DNA from: Actinoalloteichus hymeniacidonis
GTDB taxonomy: Bacteria; Actinomycetota; Actinomycetes; Mycobacteriales; Pseudonocardiaceae
Length of the DNA: 64,000 nt
Direction of reading: 5' to 3'
NCBI RefSeq assembly: GCF_014203365.1
Contig: NZ_JACHIS010000001.1
Coordinates: 4,898,001-4,962,000, forward strand
The position numbers and the translations under genes were made by a program. A model generated the notes under the pieces. That model was not told where the DNA came from. It did no database searches and saw only the letters and a list, made by a program, of their open reading frames with translations. Shown one piece after another: positions 9,194-17,507 of the stretch (the stretch's first letter is position 1; every line of letters begins with the position of its first letter).

Positions 9194-9616
9194 GGGTCCT
9201 CGTCGACCTCCTGCGGAATCGGGGTTCTCCCGGCGGATCATCGGCCATGACCCTGCCAGGTCCATGCCCCTGCGGCACGGTGGTGTCAGCCACAACCGAC
9301 ACTATGTTACTTGCGAGTAGTTTTACTGCGGCCCACTGTCTCACGGCCCACGGCGTGACTGTCGTCACCCAACCTCACGGGCCTCGCGACGACGTGGAGC
9401 GGGCTTATTCGACGAGTAGCAGGATCTCGCACGCCTCGGCGGGCACGGTCGTCGACCGGTTCGATACCTACCGACCGCTCACCCTCCGATCGACACCAAG
9501 CAACCGCTTGCCGACGCTGAGTAGCCAGCTTTCACGGGTGGTCATACTCTCGGTCGCGTCCAATCCCGCCACCTCGACACGCAACCTTCGCCGAGCAATG
9601 CGAGAGGAACGCCTCG
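9194..9616. other. Divergent intergenic region upstream of etfB
   Basis: About 420 bases without a convincing gene. It holds the etfB ribosome site, a likely etfB promoter and one near-palindrome (9307-9320). Open frames crossing it have no family signature and unnatural composition. Confidence 0.6.
9307..9320. promoter_or_regulatory. Candidate operator upstream of the etfBA operon
   Basis: Near-perfect palindrome TTACT-TGCG-AGTAG about 115 bases upstream of the etfB start, inside a locally AT-rich island. On the etf strand it abuts TAACAT, which could be a -10 element, so a bound repressor would block the promoter. TetR-type regulators of fatty-acid genes often use TTACT/AGTAA half-sites (inference). 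No regulator is identified. Confidence 0.4.
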
Positions 9617-9715
9617 ATGCACTGGTGTGCCACCTGCAATGGAACCGGAACCGTGATCGACAAGGACCGCAGGCCGGTCGAGTGCCCGTACTGCCAGGGC
9701 ACCGGCTCCAACTGA
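9617..9715 (+). CDS. Tiny CxxC (DnaJ-type) zinc-ribbon protein, 32 residues
   Basis: Short ORF with two CxxCxGxG units, CATCNGTG near the N-terminus and CPYCQGTG near the C-terminus. This is the repeat pattern of DnaJ zinc fingers, so four cysteines could bind one zinc. An AGAGGA ribosome site lies 8 bases upstream of the ATG. The cysteine spacing, ribosome site and composition argue for a real gene, too short for routine callers. Its TGA abuts the stop of the convergent downstream gene inside the palindrome TGATCA (9713-9718). Function unknown; small CxxC proteins of this type are common in actinobacteria. Confidence 0.65.
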   Translation: MHWCATCNGTGTVIDKDRRPVECPYCQGTGSN

Positions 9716-10060
9716 TCAGTAGAAGTCCTCGTCGGCCTCATCGCCGTTCCACGGCGCCTGCGCAGGCGATTCCCACACGTGATCCCTGGCCCATTGGGCA
9801 CAGCGCCCGCAACGCGCCACCAGAGGATCGAGGTCACTGGCGGCAGGCACCATCACCCGCCCGCAGACCGGGAGGTAACCGCCGGGATCAGCGGGCTGCC
9901 CGATCTGCGAGGCCTTGATCCCATGCCGCACCGGCTCATCGAGCGCCCGAACCCACCACAGCGGGTACTCGGTCGGCTGTGGCCGAGGGGGCCGATCCCA
10001 TTCCACCGTCTCGCCCGATCGGCCCAGCAGCCGTCGAAGCCCTTCGAACATCGCGACCAT
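9716..10060 (-). CDS. Hypothetical protein, about 114 residues
   Basis: Not recognised as a characterised family. It starts MVAMFEGLRRLLGR and has a central segment with WWVRALDEP, a C-terminal CGRCAQWARDHVW motif plus another cysteine (PVCGR), and an acidic tail. The two Cys pairs may form a metal site. Start is ATG 10060, or ATG 10051 after a short purine run. It is convergent with the 32-residue CxxC gene with no bases between the stops. Confidence 0.6.
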   Translation of the reverse strand: MVAMFEGLRRLLGRSGETVEWDRPPRPQPTEYPLWWVRALDEPVRHGIKASQIGQPADPGGYLPVCGRVMVPAASDLDPLVARCGRCAQWARDHVWESPAQAPWNGDEADEDFY

Positions 10061-10249
10061 CGCCCACCCCCGATCTTGTGAGCAGGCTAACAAGCAGCCG
10101 ACCGCCCAGGCCCGCGAACCCGCTGGTCCAAGGATCTCGATCAGGTTGCAGCGCCCGGAGCACCTCGGATGCCCGGCCGCATCCCACGGCGGCGATGGCC
10201 GGTCGATCGCCCCTTGACGCGGCGTCGAACGGCTGCGCGACCCCGGACG

Positions 10250-10906
10250 TCAGGCCGGTTCGGGCCCGTAGGCGTGCAGGAAGGTCCGAACGGCGGCCGC
10301 GACCAGGGCCCGTTTCTCCGGATCGGGAACCGAGCGGGTGCCGAACCTGGCCCGTGATTCCAGCGATCCGGTGAGCAGGGCGCTCAACTGCTCGGCCGCC
10401 TCCACCGGATCGCAGCGACGCAGCCTCCCCGCCAACGAGAGCCTGGCCAGCCGGTCGGCCAACGCCTCGGTCACCCGGTCGGCCGCCCGCCCCCGAACGA
10501 TATCGACCAGTTCGAGGTGCTGCGGCAACTCCGCGTACACCAGCCTGCGCACCGCCCACGAGCGTTCGTCGCAGTAACACTCGACCAGGTCGTAGCCGAC
10601 CTCCGCGAGCAGCGTCGAGAGATCTTGACCCCGGTCCATCAGCCGCTCGACCACCGCGAGATTCGTGGCCAACGCCCGGTCGGCCTCCGCCGTGATGGTG
10701 GCGCGGAACAGGTTCTCCTTATCGCCGAAGTGGCTGTAGACGGTGGGTTTGGCCACCCCGGCCTCGGCCGCGATCACGCTCACCCCCGCCTGCGCGTAGC
10801 CCTCCCGGGCGAAGACCGTGAAGGCGGCCGACAGGATCGCCTGCCGCTTGTCGATCCGGCCGCGCGAGACGTCTCGCGCCGGGGCCGAGCTGGTCGCTTC
10901 GCTCAC
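10250..10906 (-). CDS. TetR/AcrR-family transcriptional repressor
   Basis: A 218-residue one-component regulator. The N-terminal helix-turn-helix spans about residues 22-66 (AILSAAFTVFAREGY, then VSVIAAEAGVAKPTVYSHFGDKENLF), a textbook TetR DNA-binding domain. The C-terminal ligand domain is not assignable to a known inducer. It is transcribed divergently from a PPOX-type oxidoreductase gene. The 157-base gap holds two palindromes with GAACC/GGTTC half-sites, so it probably represses itself and the neighbour. Confidence 0.9.
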   Translation of the reverse strand: MSEATSSAPARDVSRGRIDKRQAILSAAFTVFAREGYAQAGVSVIAAEAGVAKPTVYSHFGDKENLFRATITAEADRALATNLAVVERLMDRGQDLSTLLAEVGYDLVECYCDERSWAVRRLVYAELPQHLELVDIVRGRAADRVTEALADRLARLSLAGRLRRCDPVEAAEQLSALLTGSLESRARFGTRSVPDPEKRALVAAAVRTFLHAYGPEPA

Positions 10907-10978
10907 CGCCGCAGCGTATCGGCGCCGTCCCGACCGGGACGCGCCAGTTCAGTCGAGGTACGGGCAGCCGCGCACACA

Positions 10979-11017
10979 AAATGAACCCGTCGGTTCATTT
11001 AAAAGAACCAATTGGTT
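10979..11017. promoter_or_regulatory. Two palindromic operators between TetR and PPOX genes
   Basis: First site: perfect arms AAATGAACC (10979-10987) and GGTTCATTT (10992-11000) around CGTC. Second site: perfect 12-base palindrome AACCAATTGGTT (11006-11017). Both share an AACC/GGTT half-site, and they sit side by side about 50 bases before the PPOX start. This is the usual architecture for autoregulated TetR control of a divergent target. Confidence 0.7.
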
Positions 11018-11063
11018 ACACTTTGCGGACTCGCCGTTTCGCCGAACGAAGGAGATCAGCCGA

Positions 11064-11474
11064 ATGTCCGTCACTCCGGAGAAACTCCGACAGCTGCTGG
11101 ATTCCCGTGTCTTCGGCATCGTGGCCACCGTCGCGCCGGACGGAAGCCCACAACAGTCGGTGGTCTGGTTGGCCGCCGACGGCGACGACCTGCGCTTCTT
11201 CATCGCGGTCGGTAGCCGCAAGGAACGCAATCTGCGCCGGGACCCGAGGATCGGCGTGCTGATCAGCCCCGCCGATGCGCCGTACAGCTATGCCGCCATC
11301 CGGGGCACGGCGCGGTTCGAACCGGACACGGCCCTGGCGCTGCGCGACGAACTCTCCCGGAAGTACGTGGGACTCTCCTACGCCGAGCACATCGCACAGA
11401 CTCCGGAAGCCGCCCACCTCGGCCCGATCACCTCGGTGCGGGTGAGCCCCGAACGCATCACCGGGCGGCTTTGA
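11064..11474 (+). CDS. PPOX-class flavin/F420-dependent oxidoreductase
   Basis: A 136-residue split-barrel flavoprotein related to pyridoxamine-phosphate oxidases; many actinobacterial members use coenzyme F420. Typical features are FGIVATVAPDGSPQQSVVW near the N-terminus, then DLRFFIAVGSRKERNLRRDPRIGVLI and YAAIRGTARF. The ATG at 11064 follows an AAGGAG ribosome site (11049-11054). It is probably repressed by the divergent TetR protein through the palindromes upstream. The substrate, and FMN versus F420, cannot be decided by eye. Confidence 0.85.
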   Translation: MSVTPEKLRQLLDSRVFGIVATVAPDGSPQQSVVWLAADGDDLRFFIAVGSRKERNLRRDPRIGVLISPADAPYSYAAIRGTARFEPDTALALRDELSRKYVGLSYAEHIAQTPEAAHLGPITSVRVSPERITGRL

Positions 11475-11549
11475 CCGCCGCTCGGCACGCGCGGCGGCAC
11501 CCGCTAAACCGGTGGCCGCCCGGCGCCGGGGCTTGATACGTTCGTGGAC

Positions 11550-11594
11550 ATGCATAACGGTCTCTGGTCGCAGAAGGTGCGCACCCGCCGCTGA
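11550..11594 (+). CDS. Leader peptide of the ABC-F gene, 14 codons
   Basis: Short [17 protein letters not shown] whose TGA falls exactly in the loop of the downstream hairpin. GATACG upstream (about 11535-11540) could be a -10 element, giving a leaderless or nearly leaderless message. Short ORFs overlapping a terminator upstream of ABC-F antibiotic-resistance genes are a known sign of ribosome-mediated attenuation. Translation of this ORF itself is inferred. Confidence 0.55.
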   Translation: MHNGLWSQKVRTRR

Positions 11595-11608
11595 CGGCGG
11601 CGCCCTTC
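11573..11608 (+). terminator. Transcription attenuator hairpin before the ABC-F gene
   Basis: Inner arms CCGCCG (11585-11590) and CGGCGG (11595-11600) around CTGA, extended by GCG/CGC and GAAGG/CCTTC (11573-11577 and 11604-11608) with small bulges, about 14 base pairs in total. A pyrimidine tract (ttccttcctctc) follows. A ribosome held near the end of the leader peptide would cover the left arm and prevent termination. Confidence 0.6.
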
Positions 11609-11677
11609 TTCCTTCCTCTCAGCGCTCGCCGTCCCAGGCCCATCGCCGGACGGCTCGATCTGTGCTGCCCGGCTCCC

Positions 11678-13393
11678 ATGCGAGCTGCGGAGACCCTGTT
11701 GCATCCCTTCACCGAATCCACCAAACCCCACGCCACCGACACCGCCATCGAGCCGTCGATGCCCGCAGGCGACCGAGCCCACCTGCGGGCCGAGGGGATC
11801 AGCGTCGTGCGGGGCGCCCGCCGGATCCTGCACGAGGTGTCCGTCACGGTGTCCCCGACCTCCCGGCTCGCCGTGGTCGGCGAGAACGGCCGAGGCAAGA
11901 CGACCCTGTTGCACGTCCTGGCCGGGCTAGTGCAGCCCGATCACGGAACCGTGCATCGCGCGGGCACCGTCGGCCTGGCGCAACAGGCACTCGCCGCAGG
12001 CCCCGGCGAGACGGTGGGCCGCCTGATCTCCCAGGCGCTACGGGCCTCGCAGGATGCGCTGATCGAACTCGACGCGGCGGGTGCGGCCCTGGCCGAGGGC
12101 GCCACCAGCGCCGAGGACCGGTACGCCACGGCCTTGGAGGCCGCGACCCGGCTGGACGCCTGGGACGCCGACCGGCGCGTCGATGTCGCGCTCGATGCGT
12201 TGCGCGCCTGCTCGGATCGGGCACGCGAGTTGTCGACGCTGTCGGTCGGACAGCGCTATCGGGTCCGGCTGGCCTGTCTGTTGGGCGCCAAGCACGACAC
12301 GCTGTTGTTGGACGAACCCACCAACCATCTCGATGCCGATGGGCTGCTGTTCCTGACGCGTCGACTCGCCGAGCACCGGGGCGGCCTCGCACTGGTCAGC
12401 CACGATCGGGCGCTGCTACGGGATGTCACCGAGCAGTATCTGGACCTCGATCCGAGTCGGGACGGTCGCCCGCGTAGCTACGCGGGTGGCTACGACGCCT
12501 GGCAGGCCGAACGGGCTCGCGAGCGGGAGCGGTGGTCGCAGGAGTACGAGACGCAGCAGACGGAACATCGTCGGCTCACGACGGCGGCCCAACAGGCCAG
12601 GGATCGGCTGAACACCGGTTGGCGGCCGGACAAGGGCACCGGGAAACACCAGCGGCAGAGCCGAGCGCCGGGGGTCGTGCAGGCGTTCAACCGGCAGCAG
12701 GAAGCCCTCGAAGCCCACCGGGTCATCGTCCCCGAGCCGCCGCTGACGCTGCGTTGGCCGAGGATCGAGGTCCGCCCCGGCGCGGCGTTGCTGCGCGCTC
12801 ACGAGGTCACGGTGGCCCGGCAGTTGGACCAACCCGTCTCGTTGACCGTCGACGGCGGCGACCGGCTGTTGGTCACCGGCGAGAACGGCGCGGGCAAATC
12901 CACCCTGCTCGCGGTGCTCGCGCAGCGCCTCGAACCGACCGGCGGACGCCTGCATCGGCTGCGCGGCGGTTCGGTGGCGTTGGTGCAGCAGGAGGTTCCG
13001 GAGTGGAACGGTGAGCGCAGCGCCGCGCAGCTCTACGAGCAGCGGATCGGTGAACTGGTCGCCGATGGCGAGCTCCGCGACTCCGAGGCGGTGTCGCTGG
13101 CATCGACCGGTCTGCTGGATCGCCATGCGCTGCGCACTCCCGTCGGCCGGATGTCGCAGGGACAACAGCGCAGGCTCGATCTCGCGCTCGCGCTGGCGAC
13201 CCGGCCGAGCGTGCTCATCCTCGACGAACCGACCAACCACCTCTCCTCGGTGTTGGTCGACGAGCTGACGGCGGCGATCCGGGAGACGGCCGCCGCCGTC
13301 ATCGTGGCCACCCACGATCGTCAGCTGCTACGGGATCTCGCCGACTGGCCTCGGCTGGCGATCACGGCGTCAGCACCACCGACGGTCGGCTGA
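11678..13393 (+). CDS. ABC-F ATPase, probable antibiotic-resistance ribosome protection protein
   Basis: Soluble tandem ATPase of 571 residues without membrane segments. First cassette: Walker [10 protein letters not shown] (68-76), signature LSVGQ (188-192), Walker [12 protein letters not shown]. An arginine-rich charged linker (about 265-345) follows. Second cassette: Walker [10 protein letters not shown] (401-409), signature MSQGQ, Walker [12 protein letters not shown]. This is the ABC-F layout; members dislodge drugs from the ribosome or act as translation factors. The gene follows a leader peptide and terminator hairpin, typical of inducible resistance members. Start ATG 11678 lacks a clear ribosome site; ATG 11759 is a reasonable alternative. 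Which drug class it protects against is not readable. Confidence 0.88.
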   Translation: MRAAETLLHPFTESTKPHATDTAIEPSMPAGDRAHLRAEGISVVRGARRILHEVSVTVSPTSRLAVVGENGRGKTTLLHVLAGLVQPDHGTVHRAGTVGLAQQALAAGPGETVGRLISQALRASQDALIELDAAGAALAEGATSAEDRYATALEAATRLDAWDADRRVDVALDALRACSDRARELSTLSVGQRYRVRLACLLGAKHDTLLLDEPTNHLDADGLLFLTRRLAEHRGGLALVSHDRALLRDVTEQYLDLDPSRDGRPRSYAGGYDAWQAERARERERWSQEYETQQTEHRRLTTAAQQARDRLNTGWRPDKGTGKHQRQSRAPGVVQAFNRQQEALEAHRVIVPEPPLTLRWPRIEVRPGAALLRAHEVTVARQLDQPVSLTVDGGDRLLVTGENGAGKSTLLAVLAQRLEPTGGRLHRLRGGSVALVQQEVPEWNGERSAAQLYEQRIGELVADGELRDSEAVSLASTGLLDRHALRTPVGRMSQGQQRRLDLALALATRPSVLILDEPTNHLSSVLVDELTAAIRETAAAVIVATHDRQLLRDLADWPRLAITASAPPTVG

Positions 13394-13528
13394 GATCGCT
13401 CCGCTCGGTCCGCGTCGTGACCCGTACGGCCGCGACGCGGACCAGGCAGCCCGGAACCCGACCCGCCGCGGGAAGGGGCACACCTCGGCCACCACCGGGG
13501 TGGCTCCGACTGCCGATAGGGTTCGCCG

Positions 13529-14281
13529 ATGTCCGCCGATCACACCGTCGCCGCGCTGCCACTGACCGGGGAACGCACCCTGCCGGGCATCGCCGAGGAG
13601 AACTACTGGTTCCGCAGGCACGAGGCCGCCTATCGCGCGTTCCTGCCGTTGTGCCATGGCGCCCGGGTGGTGGACGCGGGCGCGGGTGAGGGCTACGGCG
13701 CCGCCATGCTGGCCCTGACCGCACGGCAGGTTCTCGCGGTCGACCTCGATGCTCAGGCCGTGCACCACGTCGCGCGGTGTTATCCCGAGGTCGCGGCGGT
13801 CCGCGCCGAGCTGACCACCCTGCCGATCGCCGCCGGAAGCGTCGACGTGGTGGCGAATCTGCAGGTGATCGAACATCTCTGGGATCAGCCCGCGTTCCTC
13901 GCCGAATGCCATCGCGTCCTGCGGCCCGGCGGTTCGCTGCTGCTGACCACTCCGAATCGGCTGACGTTCTCCCCCACCGGGACCAAGAATCCGTTCCATA
14001 CCCGTGAACTCGATCCCGACGAGCTGGCCGAGCTGCTCACCGACGCCGGATTCCACGTGCATCGGCTCGCCGGCCTGCGGCACAGCACCGCGCTGCAGGA
14101 ACGAGAGGCACGCCGAGGCGGCTCCCTGATCGAGGAGCAGATCCGGTTGGCGACCGAGGGGCTGCCTTGGCCCGCCGACCTGCTGCGGGAGGTCGCCGCC
14201 ATCGACGTCGAGGATTTCGTGCTGTCCGACGAGGAATTGGCGACCAGCCTCGACCTGATCGCGGTCGGGAGACGGCCGTGA
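13529..14281 (+). CDS. Class I SAM methyltransferase (Rv3030-like, MGLP locus)
   Basis: A 250-residue methyltransferase with the SAM loop VVDAGAGEGYGAAML (about 47-61), an acidic residue at the end of the second strand (AVDLD) and the VIEHLWD/VLRPGGSLLLTTPN core. Its stop overlaps the start of the GH57 gene by 4 bases (GTGA), so the two are translationally coupled. The mycobacterial counterpart (recalled as Rv3030) has been linked genetically to methylglucose lipopolysaccharide synthesis. By that analogy it would methylate glucose residues of a cytosolic alpha-glucan. Function by context; fold assignment is certain. Confidence 0.88.
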   Translation: MSADHTVAALPLTGERTLPGIAEENYWFRRHEAAYRAFLPLCHGARVVDAGAGEGYGAAMLALTARQVLAVDLDAQAVHHVARCYPEVAAVRAELTTLPIAAGSVDVVANLQVIEHLWDQPAFLAECHRVLRPGGSLLLTTPNRLTFSPTGTKNPFHTRELDPDELAELLTDAGFHVHRLAGLRHSTALQEREARRGGSLIEEQIRLATEGLPWPADLLREVAAIDVEDFVLSDEELATSLDLIAVGRRP

Positions 14282-15816
14282 CCGAATCCGACTCCGGGGA
14301 GCCGATCGGCGATTTCGCCCTCGTTCTGCACACTCACCTGCCCTGGTTGGCGCGGCACGGCGGCTGGCCGGTCGGCGAGGAATGGCTGTATCAGTCCTGG
14401 GCTGACTCCTATCTGCCGCTGGTCGAGGTGCTGTACCGGTTGGCCGAGCAGGACCAGCGCGAGGTGCTCGCCCTCGGGCTGACCCCCGTCCTCGCCGCGC
14501 AGCTCGACGACCCGTACTGCCTGCGCGGGATGCACGACTGGCTGGGTAACCGGGTCCTGCGCACGCAGCACGCCGCGACCCGGTGGCAGCACGATCGACC
14601 CGAGTTGCGCGAGCTGGCCGCCGCCGAGTACCGGCGGGCAACCCACGCCCTGCACCTGTTCGAGAGCCGCTGGCGCCACGGCGCGTCGCCGGTGCTGCGG
14701 CCCTTGGTCGACGCAGGGGTGATCGAGCTGTTGGGTGGTCCGGCCACCCACCCGTTCCAACCGCTGCTGCTGCCCCGGGTGCGAGCCGGGGCCCTACACG
14801 TCGGACTCGAGGACGGCGCGTTGCGACTCGGCAGGCGCAGCACCGGGATCTGGGCGCCGGAATGCGGCTTCGACCCCGGCATGGAGACCGGTTACGCGGC
14901 GGCCGGCCTGACGCACTTCCTGGTGGACTCGCCCGCGTTGGCGGGCCGCACCTCGGCCGCCCGACCGGTGTGGGACTCCGACGTCGTATGTTTCGGCCGG
15001 GACGGGGAGCTGGCCGAACGGGTCTGGTCGCCGAAGGTCGGTTATCCGGGACATCCGGACTACCGGGACTTCCACACCTACGACCATCCGACCGGGCTCA
15101 AGCCCGCCCGCGTCACCGGGCATTCGATCGCGCCTGCGGACAAACAGCCCTACCGCGCCGATCGGGCCTCGGCCGCCGTGGCCGAGCACGTCACCGACTT
15201 CGTCGATGCCGTCGTGGCGCGGTTGCGGGAGCATCGCGTCGTCGACGGGCGGCAGGGTCTGGTGGTGGCGGCCTTCGATACCGAGTTGTTCGGGCACTGG
15301 TGGCACGAGGGACCGGACTGGCTGACGGGTGTGCTGCGCGCGCTTCCCGAGGCCGGGGTCCGAGTCACCACACCTGCGCGGGTGTTGGCGCGCGGGCACG
15401 TCGGCACCCCGGTCGAGCTGCCCGCCTCGTCCTGGGGCGCAGGCAAGGACTGGCGGGTGTGGAACGGACCCGCGGTCTCGGATCTGGTCGCGACCAACGA
15501 GCGGTTGCAACACAGATTGCTCGAGGTCATCGACACCCACCGCTTCCCGGCGGGACGCGATGCGGTGGTCGATCAGCTCTGGCAGGAGGCGTTGTTGGCC
15601 TGTTCCAGCGATTGGGCGTTCATGGTCACCAGGGATTCGGCGGCCGACTATGCCCGAGCTCGGGCGGCCGAACACACCGAGGCGTTCCATCGGCTTGCCG
15701 ACCTGCTCGCCACGGGCGACCGAGCGGGGGCTGCCGCCGAGGCGGCGCGGCTGCGGGTGGTCGACAACCCCTTCGGCGGGCTGGACGCGCGCCGGTTGGC
15801 GGTGGGCACGCCGTGA
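14278..15816 (+). CDS. GH57-family 1,4-alpha-glucan branching-type enzyme (Rv3031-like)
   Basis: A 512-residue glycoside hydrolase family 57 protein. It shows the conserved regions HTHLPW (18-23), GIWAPECGF with the nucleophile glutamate E195, and AAFDTELFGHWWHEG with the acid/base aspartate D334. GH57 members of this subgroup are alpha-1,6-branching enzymes; the mycobacterial counterpart (recalled as Rv3031) sits in the MGLP locus. The GTG start at 14278 overlaps the methyltransferase stop. It is followed by a small gene on the other strand and then the GT4 gene. Confidence 0.9.
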   Translation: MTESDSGEPIGDFALVLHTHLPWLARHGGWPVGEEWLYQSWADSYLPLVEVLYRLAEQDQREVLALGLTPVLAAQLDDPYCLRGMHDWLGNRVLRTQHAATRWQHDRPELRELAAAEYRRATHALHLFESRWRHGASPVLRPLVDAGVIELLGGPATHPFQPLLLPRVRAGALHVGLEDGALRLGRRSTGIWAPECGFDPGMETGYAAAGLTHFLVDSPALAGRTSAARPVWDSDVVCFGRDGELAERVWSPKVGYPGHPDYRDFHTYDHPTGLKPARVTGHSIAPADKQPYRADRASAAVAEHVTDFVDAVVARLREHRVVDGRQGLVVAAFDTELFGHWWHEGPDWLTGVLRALPEAGVRVTTPARVLARGHVGTPVELPASSWGAGKDWRVWNGPAVSDLVATNERLQHRLLEVIDTHRFPAGRDAVVDQLWQEALLACSSDWAFMVTRDSAADYARARAAEHTEAFHRLADLLATGDRAGAAAEAARLRVVDNPFGGLDARRLAVGTP

Positions 15817-15835
15817 GTGACCGGGACTCCGCCGG

Positions 15836-16045
15836 TCAGGGTCCGCCGGTGAACGGCTGGTCGCGAACATGCATGGTGCCCTCGGCCTGGCTGCGGGACC
15901 GCAGGGCTCGCGCGTCGATGGGTCGGACTCCGGCGGGCCGCTCGGGCGTGGACCGTCCCCGCAGTCGATCCTTGATCACGATGCCGACGAGGCTGACCAC
16001 CAGGAAGACCGCCAGCGCGAGTAGCCCCCAACCGAATGGCTCCAT
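15836..16045 (-). CDS. Small single-pass membrane protein, 69 residues
   Basis: ORF on the opposite strand inside the plus-strand glucan cluster. One N-terminal membrane helix (about residues 6-25, GLLALAVFLVVSLVGIVI) is followed by a basic, Arg-rich cytoplasmic tail. The ATG at 16045 has a GGAGGGCGGAG ribosome region just upstream. It starts divergently from the GT4 gene across an 81-base gap. Not recognised as a named family. Its position between GH57 and GT4 suggests a link to the polysaccharide pathway, but that is only context. Confidence 0.65.
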   Translation of the reverse strand: MEPFGWGLLALAVFLVVSLVGIVIKDRLRGRSTPERPAGVRPIDARALRSRSQAEGTMHVRDQPFTGGP

Positions 16046-16126
16046 GACTCCGCCCTCCGACGACACCACGTTCTTCCAACTGTACCGACCGGGTGATCTC
16101 GAAAGGGTGTTTGCAAGGATCTGTCG

Positions 16127-17422
16127 ATGCGGGTGCTGATGTTGTCCTGGGAGTACCCACCGGTGGTGGTCGGCGGGCTCGGTCGTCATGTCCATGCCCT
16201 GGCCGAGCAACTCGCCGCACAAGGCCACGAGGTGGTGGTGCTGTGCAGGCAGCCGACCGGCACCGATGCGAGCACCCACCCGACGGAGTTCGCCGAGCGG
16301 GCCGGGGTGCGGGTGGTCCGGGTCGCCGAGGACCCGCCGCACCTGGCCTTCGAACGCGATCTGGTGGCCTGGACCCTTGCGATGGGGCACGCCATGATCC
16401 GCGCAGGTCACGCCCTGTTGCGCGAGTGGCGGGCCGATGTGGTGCACGCCCACGACTGGCTGGTGGCGCACCCGGCGATCGCCCTCGCCGAGGCGGCGGA
16501 TGTGCCGCTGGTGGCGACCCTGCACGCCACCGAGACCGGTAGACACAGCGGTTGGCTTCCCCAGCCGATGAATCAGCAGATCCATTCGGTCGAGTGGTGG
16601 CTGGCCAATCGGGCCGATCGGCTGATCACCTGTTCGGCCGCGATGCGCGGCGAGGTCGCACAGCTCTTCGACGTCGACCCCGACGGCATCGCCGTGCTGC
16701 ACAACGGGATCAGCCCCAGTCCGTGGCACGTACCGGACGAGTTGGTCGCCAAGGCCCGTTCCTCGGCGCGGGCCACCGAGGCGCCGCTGCTGCTGTTCTT
16801 CGGTCGAATCGAGTGGGAGAAGGGCGCCCAGGACCTGGTCGCGGCCCTGCCCGCGATTCGTCGCAGTCATCCGGGCACGGTGGTCGCCATCGCCGGGCAG
16901 GGCGGCTATCGAGAACGGCTGATCGAGGAGACCCGCAAGCATCGGGTTCGGCGTGCGGTGCGGTTCCTGGGGCAGCTGCCGGACCGCAAGCTGGCCACGA
17001 TGCTGGCCGCAGCCGATGCGGTCGTGCTGCCCAGCAGGTACGAGCCGTTCGGCATCGTGGCCCTGGAGGCCGCCGCTGCGGGTGCGCCGCTGGTCGCATC
17101 GACGGCAGGCGGTCTGGGCGAGGCGGTCCTCGACGAGCGCACCGGCCTGTCCTTCGCCCCCGGGGACATCGATGGCCTGGCCACGGCCGTGCGGCGGGTA
17201 TTGACCGATCCGGCAGGCGCCGCACGCCGTGCCGAAGCGGCCAGGGCCCGGCTGGCCACCGACTTCTCCTGGGACACCATCGCCGAGGGAACCGTCGAGG
17301 TGTACGCCGCCGCCAAGGCCGCCGTGCCGGCTCGCGGGTCGACAGGCGACGCCTGCGCGCCCCCCGGCCGGCCGGAGTTGGCTCGACCCAAGATTCCGTC
17401 CGGGAATCTCCTGTCTGGGTGA
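16127..17422 (+). CDS. GT4-family alpha-(1->4)-glucosyltransferase (Rv3032-like)
   Basis: A 431-residue retaining glycosyltransferase with a GT-B fold. The N-terminus MRVLMLSWEYPPVVVGGLGRHV is the glycogen-synthase-like acceptor loop, and HAHDWL follows. The C-terminal donor half has LLLFFGRIEWEKG and the EPFGIVALE E-x7-E motif. The mycobacterial counterpart (recalled as Rv3032) elongates the alpha-1,4-glucan of MGLP and contributes to glycogen. An AAGGA ribosome site lies 9 bases before the ATG. Together with the upstream methyltransferase and GH57 enzyme it forms a glucan elongation, branching and methylation set. Confidence 0.92.
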   Translation: MRVLMLSWEYPPVVVGGLGRHVHALAEQLAAQGHEVVVLCRQPTGTDASTHPTEFAERAGVRVVRVAEDPPHLAFERDLVAWTLAMGHAMIRAGHALLREWRADVVHAHDWLVAHPAIALAEAADVPLVATLHATETGRHSGWLPQPMNQQIHSVEWWLANRADRLITCSAAMRGEVAQLFDVDPDGIAVLHNGISPSPWHVPDELVAKARSSARATEAPLLLFFGRIEWEKGAQDLVAALPAIRRSHPGTVVAIAGQGGYRERLIEETRKHRVRRAVRFLGQLPDRKLATMLAAADAVVLPSRYEPFGIVALEAAAAGAPLVASTAGGLGEAVLDERTGLSFAPGDIDGLATAVRRVLTDPAGAARRAEAARARLATDFSWDTIAEGTVEVYAAAKAAVPARGSTGDACAPPGRPELARPKIPSGNLLSG

Positions 17423-17507
17423 ACCCGCCCGGGCGCCCGGCGACGCTGCGTCACCTGACGGACTTTCGACCGATGGTCGGCTGCTCGCGACGGTGCAAGG
17501 ATGAACC

